NCBI RefSeq assembly: GCF_000688295.1
Contig: NZ_JHZF01000019.1
Coordinates: 57,237 to 121,236, forward strand
DNA from: Pseudooceanicola nanhaiensis DSM 18065
GTDB taxonomy: Bacteria; Pseudomonadota; Alphaproteobacteria; Rhodobacterales; Rhodobacteraceae
Reading direction: 5' to 3'
DNA length: 64,000 bases
Shown: positions 59,281 to 64,000 of the stretch, one piece after another
Layout: each line of letters opens with the position of its first letter
Position numbering within the stretch: the first letter of the stretch is position 1
The notes under the pieces: generated by a model
Database searches by the model: none
Told to the model about the DNA's origin: nothing
What the model saw: only the letters and a program-made list of their open reading frames with translations
Program-made: the position numbers and the translations under genes

Positions 59281-59709
59281 ATGCTGACGATTGGGACGCT
59301 GGCGAAGAAGACCGGAACAAAGGTGCAGACCATCCGGTATTACGAGCAGATCGGACTTATGCCTGAGCCCGGCAGGACCGAGGGGGGCCAACGACGCTAT
59401 GGCGACGCCGAACTCGACCGCTTGTCATTCGTCCGGCACGCACGGCAACTGGGGTTCTCGTTGGACGCGATCCGTGAGCTCCTCGATCTCAGCGATCATC
59501 CGGGAAAGTCCTGCGCTGAGGCGGATGCAATAGCCCGTCGGCAACTCAAACAGGTCGAGCAACGATTGGCGCGGCTCGAGGCGCTGCGGACGGAATTGAA
59601 GCGGATGGTGCATGAGTGCAGCGGCGGACAGACTTCTGATTGCCGTGTGCTCGAGGTACTGCGCGACCATTCCGAATGCCTGACCGACCATGAAGAGATC
59701 GGCGCCTGA
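59281..59709 (+). CDS. MerR-family metal regulator, PbrR/CadR/ZntR-like
   Basis: The 142-residue protein has a MerR helix-turn-helix (MLTIGTLAKKTGTKVQTIRYY) and a C-terminal part with cysteines at about 78 (GKSCAE), 113 (HECSGG) and 121 (SDCRVL), plus Cys 133 and histidines at 111 and 130. Three Cys at 78/113/121 match the ligands of Pb(II)/Cd(II)/Zn(II)-responsive PbrR and CadR rather than CueR. The start at 59281 has GGAG just upstream. It most likely controls the TTGAA-type promoters at 46843, 48111, 59140 and 60422, and its own. Confidence 0.9.
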   Translation: MLTIGTLAKKTGTKVQTIRYYEQIGLMPEPGRTEGGQRRYGDAELDRLSFVRHARQLGFSLDAIRELLDLSDHPGKSCAEADAIARRQLKQVEQRLARLEALRTELKRMVHECSGGQTSDCRVLEVLRDHSECLTDHEEIGA

Positions 59710-59791
59710 GCAATTTCGACGACCTTTGATCGGAACGCAAAAAGCCCGGTGTTAGTTACTCATTGGCAATTCACTAATTTGGATACCCGGC

Positions 59792-60412
59792 ATGGCGGAG
59801 CAGAGAAACGCAACGGAAAGACGCACACTCTGGATCGTGCTGGGTCTCAACATCGGGCTGGCAGTCGCTTTCTTCGCCTCGGGCGCATTCGGCGAGTCAA
59901 GCGCGCTTATCGCCAATGGCCTCGACAATCTGTCGGACAGTTTCGTCTACGCGATCAGCCTCTTCGCGCTGTCCCGCTCCGCCAAGTGGAAGCGCGGAGC
60001 GGCGAACGTTTCGGGCGGCCTGCTGATCCTCTTCGCCCTTGGAATCCTGTATGACGCGTGGCGCCGCTACGTCGGCGGATCGGATCCTCTTGGCACGATC
60101 ATGATTGTCATGGCGCTGGTAGCGGCGGCCATCAACGCACTTTGCGTCTGGCTGCTGGCACGGCTTCGCGATCCAGACGTAAACATCCGAGCGGCGAATA
60201 CGTTCAGCTGGAACGACTTCGCGGCCAATCTCGGAATCGTCGTCGCAGGCGGGCTCGTAGCCTGGCTCGGAACGAATTGGCCGGACCTTGTCGTGGGCGT
60301 GATTGTCGCCGGCATCGCGGCCTGGGGTGGCGTCGGAATCCTGAGAGACGCGCATGGTGAACACCACAAGGCGGTGCACAATGACGATCAGGTAACCAAG
60401 GACTCGGCCTGA
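59792..60412 (+). CDS. Small cation diffusion facilitator-like transporter (no cytoplasmic domain)
   Basis: The 206-residue protein has six hydrophobic segments with CDF-like sequence ESSALIANGLDNLSDSFVYA and AANTFSWNDFAANLGIVVAG, but lacks the C-terminal metal-binding domain. The transport site reads DNLSD and NDFAAN rather than HxxxD, so an unusual metal preference is possible. It lies 82 bases after the merR gene and is followed by a MerR-type box and a transglutaminase-like gene. Confidence 0.8.
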   Translation: MAEQRNATERRTLWIVLGLNIGLAVAFFASGAFGESSALIANGLDNLSDSFVYAISLFALSRSAKWKRGAANVSGGLLILFALGILYDAWRRYVGGSDPLGTIMIVMALVAAAINALCVWLLARLRDPDVNIRAANTFSWNDFAANLGIVVAGGLVAWLGTNWPDLVVGVIVAGIAAWGGVGILRDAHGEHHKAVHNDDQVTKDSA

Positions 60413-60421
60413 AATCGGGGC

Positions 60422-60452
60422 TTGAAGCTACAGTGACTGTAGCAACTACATA
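60422..60452 (+). promoter_or_regulatory. MerR-family promoter (second type) of the transglutaminase-CDF operon
   Basis: TTGAAG (60422-60427), a 19-base spacer with CTACAGTGACTGTAGCAA, TACATA (60447-60452), 30 bases before the GTG start. CTACAG-TGA-CTGTAG is a perfect palindrome. Confidence 0.7.
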
Positions 60453-60481
60453 TTCTCGTGAACGATTCGAGGAGGTATCCC

Positions 60482-61045
60482 GTGAACCCCGCCGACCCTC
60501 ATTTGGCCAAAACCCGGCTGCTGGATTTTGACGCGACCTCAATTGCAAAACTGATCGAGGAGCGCGGCTGGGCAGACCTTCCCAGCGACGACCGAATTGG
60601 GGCCATCTACGATTTCGTCAGGAACGAGATTACCTTCGGCTACAACCGCGCCGACGACATTCCGGCGTCCGAGGTCCTCGCAGATGGCCACGGGCAGTGC
60701 AACACCAAGGGCACGCTCCTCATGGCCCTGCTGCGTGGCGTGGGAGTTCGCTGCCGACTGCACGGGTTCACAATCCACAAGGCGCTTCAGAGAGGCGTCG
60801 TTCCGGAACTCGTCTATCCCCTCGCGCCGTCCGAAATCCTCCACTCCTGGGTAGAGGTGGACTTGGGCGACGGATGGGTCAATCACCGCCAGAACTTCGG
60901 ATTTGTGCGCGACTTGCTCTATCGCCACGTCATCCGTCACTGGATGAATGCCAGGGTTCGCCGCATCCGCCGCGGAATCTTGCCGCCGGTCCCCGGATTC
61001 GATCGGCCGAACCACCGCCATGAGGAGACGAACCGTGCCGCATGA
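60482..61045 (+). CDS. Transglutaminase-like cysteine protease-fold protein
   Basis: About 187 residues with a transglutaminase core: GHGQCNTKGTLLMALLRG carrying the catalytic Cys, RLHGFTIHKALQ, and EILHSWVEVDLGDGWVNH with the catalytic His and Asp. The GTG at 60482 has AGGAGG six bases upstream. There is no signal peptide, so it should act in the cytoplasm. The physiological substrate is unknown. It overlaps the CDF gene that follows, and together they sit behind a metal-responsive promoter. Confidence 0.82.
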   Translation: MNPADPHLAKTRLLDFDATSIAKLIEERGWADLPSDDRIGAIYDFVRNEITFGYNRADDIPASEVLADGHGQCNTKGTLLMALLRGVGVRCRLHGFTIHKALQRGVVPELVYPLAPSEILHSWVEVDLGDGWVNHRQNFGFVRDLLYRHVIRHWMNARVRRIRRGILPPVPGFDRPNHRHEETNRAA

Positions 61046-62000
61046 TCACGGCCACGCCCACATCGATCCTCAATCCGGTGATCGTCGCGTCTCCATCGCC
61101 ATCTGGGCCAACGGCCTCCTGACGGTCGCGCAGATCGTCGGCGGGATCCTTTCCGGCAGCCTCGCGCTGATCGCGGATGCCCTCCACAATTTCTCGGACA
61201 TGGCGTCGCTGGTGATCGCCTTCTTCGCGCGTAAGATCGCTCGCCGCCCGGCGGACAAGCGCATGACCTTCGGCTATGGGCGGGTAGAAATCGTCGCAGC
61301 GCTCATCAACTACACGACACTTATCCTGATCGGCTTCTACCTGATCTACGAGGGTGGCATGCGCATGATCGACCCACCAGAGGTACAGGGCTGGACGGTG
61401 GTGATCCTGGGCGGTGTGGCACTGGTCGTCGACACGTTGACGGCGCTGCTCACCTATTCGATGCAGAAAGGCAGCGTGAACATCCGTGCGCTCTTCCTGC
61501 ACAACCTATCGGACGCTTTGGCCTCCGTGGCGGTCATCATCGGCGGCTCGCTCATCCTCCTCTACAACATGCGGTGGGTCGACCCGGCGATCACCATCGG
61601 CATCGCTCTCTACATCCTCTACCTCGCATTTACCGAGATCGGCGGTCCGATTCGGACGCTGATGCTCGGCAGTCCACCGGACATCGATAATGAAACCGTC
61701 GTTCAGGCGATGCGGGGTGTGGATGGTGTCGCGGACGTTCATCACGTGCATCTGTGGCAGATGCAGGAGCACGAGGCGGCTCTGGACTGCCACGTCGTGC
61801 TGACAGCGGACGGCTGGGGTCAAATCGAAAAGATCAAGGCCGCGATCAAGGACCGGCTGAAGGACGATTTCAGCATCGGTCATTCGAGTCTGGAATTTGA
61901 GCACGAAGACCGCGCACACGAAAACGCTGACCTCTACGGTCACGGCAAACCGGAAAAAGAGGAGGAAAACCATGTTCACCGAGACACTGACAGCTCATGA
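61035..62000 (+). CDS. Cation diffusion facilitator (ZitB/CzcD-like)
   Basis: About 321 residues, starting at a GTG (61035) with GAGGAG eight bases upstream. A His-rich N-terminus (MPHDHGHAHID), IADALHNFSDMASLVIAFF with the HxxxD metal site, RRPADKRMTFGYGRVEIVAAL, and a cytoplasmic domain with VADVHHVHLWQMQEHEAALD are typical of zinc/cadmium/cobalt exporters. It overlaps the transglutaminase gene by 11 bases and the next gene by 29 bases. This CDF and the one at 11158 differ in sequence and control. Confidence 0.92.
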   Translation: MPHDHGHAHIDPQSGDRRVSIAIWANGLLTVAQIVGGILSGSLALIADALHNFSDMASLVIAFFARKIARRPADKRMTFGYGRVEIVAALINYTTLILIGFYLIYEGGMRMIDPPEVQGWTVVILGGVALVVDTLTALLTYSMQKGSVNIRALFLHNLSDALASVAVIIGGSLILLYNMRWVDPAITIGIALYILYLAFTEIGGPIRTLMLGSPPDIDNETVVQAMRGVDGVADVHHVHLWQMQEHEAALDCHVVLTADGWGQIEKIKAAIKDRLKDDFSIGHSSLEFEHEDRAHENADLYGHGKPEKEEENHVHRDTDSS

Positions 62001-62283
62001 CGACACGATTGGCCTCGCCTGCGAGGGCAAGCTCAGCGAAAGCGACCTGAAACGGATGCACGCCCTGCTTCATGAGCGCCTGCAAGAGACAAGTAAGCCC
62101 GGCCTGGTTCTCGATCTCACGAGGTTCGAAGGCTACGATGGGCCGTCCGCTCTGCTCGAAGATCTGAAAATCGACACAGCCCATAGGAATGACTTCCGCC
62201 GCGTCGCTGTGGTGGGCGAAGGGGCTTTGTTGGAGTGGGGAACCAGGTTCGCCGACGTGCTGACCACGGCAGAACTCCGTTAG
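61972..62283 (+). CDS. STAS/SpoIIAA-like protein
   Basis: The 103-residue protein has the small STAS-like alpha/beta fold of the SpoIIAA/SEC14-like family, with VLDLTRFEGYDGPSALLEDL and a final ADVLTTAELR helix. The start at 61972 has GAGGAGG upstream. It overlaps the CDF gene by 29 bases and is the last gene of the operon. Members are thought to bind lipids or membranes; the function here is unknown. Confidence 0.75.
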   Translation: MFTETLTAHDDTIGLACEGKLSESDLKRMHALLHERLQETSKPGLVLDLTRFEGYDGPSALLEDLKIDTAHRNDFRRVAVVGEGALLEWGTRFADVLTTAELR

Positions 62284-62443
62284 TTCGACCCGGCGGAAAT
62301 GAAGGCGGCAATCGCCTGGGCAAGTGAAAGGTAGAGTAGCTTTCAATCAGATGCCTTCGCAGAAGACAGCATCTGTTCGAAACCATAAACAAAAGAACTA
62401 CAGCAGTTGCGAGACCCAAGAGCAATCCGAAAGTTCTGAACAT
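62117..62443 (-). CDS. Possible small membrane protein with strong ribosome-binding site
   Basis: A frame opening at ATG 62443 has AAAGGAG six bases upstream and encodes one hydrophobic helix (MFRTFGLLLGLATAVVLLFM) followed by RCCLLRRHLIES. After about 35 residues it becomes low-complexity and runs antisense into the STAS gene to a stop at 62117. Only the N-terminal part looks real, so the gene may be a broken remnant or a short peptide whose true end has been lost. Confidence 0.3.
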   Translation of the reverse strand: MFRTFGLLLGLATAVVLLFMVSNRCCLLRRHLIESYSTFHLPRRLPPSFPPGRTNGVLPWSARRRTWFPTPTKPLRPPQRRGGSHSYGLCRFSDLRAERTAHRSLRTS

Positions 62444-62636
62444 GGTCGCTCCTTTCGCAAAGGAGTAACTTTGGTACGGTGGCACTGCCCTTGCCGGGGC
62501 ATTATCAAATCGTAATGTTTTAGCGGCTCAGGGCGCCAGTTGGTTAACATAAACTTCATTATGCGGCTTTATATTTTGCGTTGCGATAGTATATTATCGT
62601 ATGTATGCTGAACTCCTCTCACGGAGGTCCCCCAGT

Positions 62637-63332
62637 ATGCGCCATTTACTCAAGAAGCTCCTCCCCTCGGTCGCAGTCGCTTTGGCCGCGACAAGCTTTT
62701 CGCTGCCGGCACCCGCCCGCGCGCAGACCTACCCGATCGATTGCGCGATCCTCTTGTGCCTGTCTGGCGGCTGGCCCGCTTCCGTCCCTTGCGCCCGAGC
62801 CCGCGCCGAGTTCATCCGGCGGATTACGCCTTGGCCAGTGGAACCGCCGCTGCAAATCTGGCGCTGTCCCATGGGCGCGTCCTATGAGAGCGATCGGCAA
62901 TCAAACAACGCTGACCGCATAATTGAAGCCTTGTACCGGACCGACAACCGTCGACCGCTCCAATCCTTGCCAGTAGATAATCTCGTTCCCACAGACTTCA
63001 CCCTTCGGCTTGTTCAGGACCGCGCGGACATCGATATCAGCGGGCCAGAGTTCAATTTCGTGCGGTCCATCCGCGTCTTCGATGTACGGTATGCACGACA
63101 GCACGAGTCCGGGCGCGATGGGGATTGTAACCGAAGCGCGACCGTGGTCCTCGGCACCTACGGGACCCAAGGCGATTTCTCATGGCAGCGATCTTCCATA
63201 ACTGCCCTGCCCGAGGCCCATGTGGGACTTGAACGTTGGGGCCAGAATTGCCCGGGTATCTATCACCGATCTGTCTTCGTCGATTGGCGTGACTATGAGG
63301 GCAACTACGGCTTCGAACAGGTGAACTACTAG
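62637..63332 (+). CDS. Exported protein of unknown function, possibly conjugation-associated
   Basis: About 231 residues with a signal peptide (RHLLKKLLPSVAVALAATS, ending ARAQ), a Cys-rich start (YPIDCAILLCLSGGWPASVP, then PCARARAEFIRRIT and IWRCPMGASY) and a mixed alpha/beta C-terminus with WGQNCPGIYHRSVFVDWRDY. The N-terminal CAILLCLSGGWP pattern is reminiscent of proteins encoded near conjugation genes in related bacteria, but I cannot confirm this. It has GGAGG ten bases before the ATG. There are no obvious partner genes. Confidence 0.6.
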   Translation: MRHLLKKLLPSVAVALAATSFSLPAPARAQTYPIDCAILLCLSGGWPASVPCARARAEFIRRITPWPVEPPLQIWRCPMGASYESDRQSNNADRIIEALYRTDNRRPLQSLPVDNLVPTDFTLRLVQDRADIDISGPEFNFVRSIRVFDVRYARQHESGRDGDCNRSATVVLGTYGTQGDFSWQRSSITALPEAHVGLERWGQNCPGIYHRSVFVDWRDYEGNYGFEQVNY

Positions 63333-63551
63333 CGCTGACAAAGACAGCTTTGCCATCATGCTGCGAGAATTTTAGCGTGCTGAGTTGTTCAAATACCGGC
63401 CCTTCGCTGCTTTCGGTGCGTTTGTCCGGAGAGCGGACTAAGCACCATTTCGCTGCGGCTGCGCCAGTGGCCGCTTCAGCTCAATCCGAAAAAACGGTTA
63501 AACCTAGAGAACCCACAAGGGAATGCTTTCCCCCGCTGCAGGCTACATCAC
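63333..63551. other. Spacer with no recognised gene
   Basis: Between the exported-protein gene and the next frame on the minus strand lie about 220 bases without a convincing coding frame or family signal on either strand. Confidence 0.4.
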
Positions 63552-63714
63552 TCACCGCTGTATCAATTGCGGCGCATCGGCATCCCCAAGGGCCATTTCG
63601 GGCAGCCAAGTGATAAGCTGAGGAAACGAGATCAGCGCCGCGATCAGTGCAATCTCAATGGCAACAAGGGTAACCGACCGATTGTGGCCGCCTGCCTGAG
63701 GCTGGGGTTCCGAG
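63552..63714 (-). pseudogene. C-terminal fragment of a transporter, possibly TRAP large permease, cut by the IS66-type element
   Basis: On the minus strand a frame without a start enters from the IS terminus and reads VTLVAIEIALIAALISFP then QLITWLPEMALG before a stop at 63552. The FPQLITWLP tail resembles the final helix of DctM-type TRAP permeases. Only about 50 residues remain, so the assignment is weak. Confidence 0.3.
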
Positions 63715-63751
63715 GTAAGACACGTGCATAACGACGTCGTTATGCACGTGT
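63715..63751. repeat. IS66-type left end with a 32-base perfect palindrome
   Basis: After GTAAG at 63715 the sequence ACACGTGCATAACGAC (63720-63735) is followed immediately by its exact reverse complement up to 63751, a perfect palindrome with no loop, 16 bases before the transposase gene start. It could form a cruciform or an mRNA stem covering the region ahead of the gene. Confidence 0.6.
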
Positions 63752-63767
63752 TTTATTCGGAGGAGCC

Positions 63768-64000
63768 ATGCTGGGCGAGGTTCTGGGTGTCGAACGGCGC
63801 CGACGGTGGAGCGAAGATGAGAAGCTGGAGATCCTGTCGGAAGTCGGCGTCGGCGGGGTGTCGGTGACGCAGGTCGCGCAGCGCCACGAGATCACGCGGT
63901 CCCAGATCTACGGCTGGCGGCGTGATCTGAAGAAGAAGGGCCTATGGTCGCCGGATCGCGGGGCCGTTTTCCTGCCAGTGGATTTTAATTCGTGCCCGGA
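63768..64000 (+). CDS. IS66-type TnpA/InsC-like accessory protein, partial (3' end outside window)
   Basis: An ATG at 63768 with GGAGGA six bases upstream opens a frame that runs off the window after 77 residues. It reads RRRWSEDEKLEILSEVGVGG, VSVTQVAQRHEITRSQIYGWR, the helix-turn-helix of the small IS66 first ORF (TnpA/InsC-like). The following genes of the element should lie to the right of the window. Confidence 0.8.
   Translation, partial: MLGEVLGVERRRRWSEDEKLEILSEVGVGGVSVTQVAQRHEITRSQIYGWRRDLKKKGLWSPDRGAVFLPVDFNSCP

Overview
The window is a high-GC stretch that reads like an alphaproteobacterium, most likely of the Rhodobacteraceae/Roseobacter kind. This is inferred from gene families and codon use; there is no rRNA or marker gene to prove it. 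No tRNA, rRNA, CRISPR array or replication origin was seen. Most of it (about 11.2 to 62.3 kb) looks like one large metal-resistance and envelope-maintenance island, bounded and interrupted by mobile elements: a Tn3-transposase remnant and a complete Tn7/Tn5053-like TniA-TniB-TniQ transposon at 7.5-11.2 kb, an IS5-family remnant at 45.9 kb, and the left end of an IS66-type element at 63.7 kb.

Layout. 0-1.6 kb: a partial DODA-type dioxygenase, a DoxX protein and a divergent HxlR regulator. 1.8-7.3 kb: two TetR regulators and an RND efflux pair. 7.5-11.2 kb: mobile DNA. 11.2-13.3 kb (minus): small membrane protein, TVP38/DedA-like protein and CDF metal exporter behind a CueR-type promoter. 13.4-14.4 kb (minus): a channel-like protein and a periplasmic rhodanese. 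14.6-21.3 kb: OmpR-type regulator, histidine kinase, SHOCT protein, then CcmF-CcmG-CcmH-CcmI. 21.3-24.0 kb (minus): DsbD/ScsB-like reductase, lipoprotein and DUF2933 protein behind another CueR-type promoter. 24.2-29.8 kb: L,D-transpeptidase, three c-type cytochromes, a cytochrome c' with a Met-rich insert, multicopper oxidase and DsbA-like protein (cytochromes: 24.8, 26.2 and 28.6 kb; cytochrome c' at 25.6 kb). 29.8-33.1 kb: CopZ, CopA and CueR. 33.1-34.7 kb (minus): glutaredoxin-MauE fusion and DUF305 protein. 34.9-41.4 kb: a second L,D-transpeptidase, second multicopper oxidase, DsbB, third L,D-transpeptidase, a lipoprotein, Met-rich EF-hand protein, DUF302 protein and Lgt. 41.5-46.8 kb: CopB-type ATPase, APC permease, a membrane protein and CcdA. 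47-51.4 kb: fourth L,D-transpeptidase, lipoprotein, Zn/Cd/Pb-type ATPase, small periplasmic protein and MntR-like regulator. 51.4-59.1 kb (minus): an 11-gene operon (SCO, DsbB, DsbA, PCuAC, SCO, M23 peptidase, DUF411, ZIP, LspA, Lnt, small membrane protein). 59.3-62.3 kb: PbrR/CadR-like MerR regulator, two CDF-type transporters, a transglutaminase-like protein and a STAS-like protein.

How it fits together. Three sets of recurring DNA sites partition the island. (1) CueR-type promoters (TTGACC, 19-bp spacer with a TCCAG...CTGGA core) precede copA, copZ, copB and the two minus-strand operons. (2) A direct repeat GnTACA-N4-GnTACA, found twice next to the response regulator gene and again before the transpeptidase-cytochrome-oxidase operon, dsbB-L,D-transpeptidase and near the Met-rich protein, is a good candidate for the two-component regulator's binding site. 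(3) A second MerR-type promoter (TTGAAG/C, CTCTAG or CTACAG arms, 19-bp spacer) precedes the fourth L,D-transpeptidase, the Zn-type ATPase, the 11-gene operon and the transglutaminase-CDF operon, and a related box sits before the second merR gene. Besides pumping metal out, the island carries its own copies of machinery that handles periplasmic thiols, heme attachment, lipoprotein maturation (Lgt, LspA, Lnt) and peptidoglycan cross-linking (four L,D-transpeptidases), all placed near metal-responsive sites. This 'replace what the metal poisons' reading is the most interesting inference from the window.
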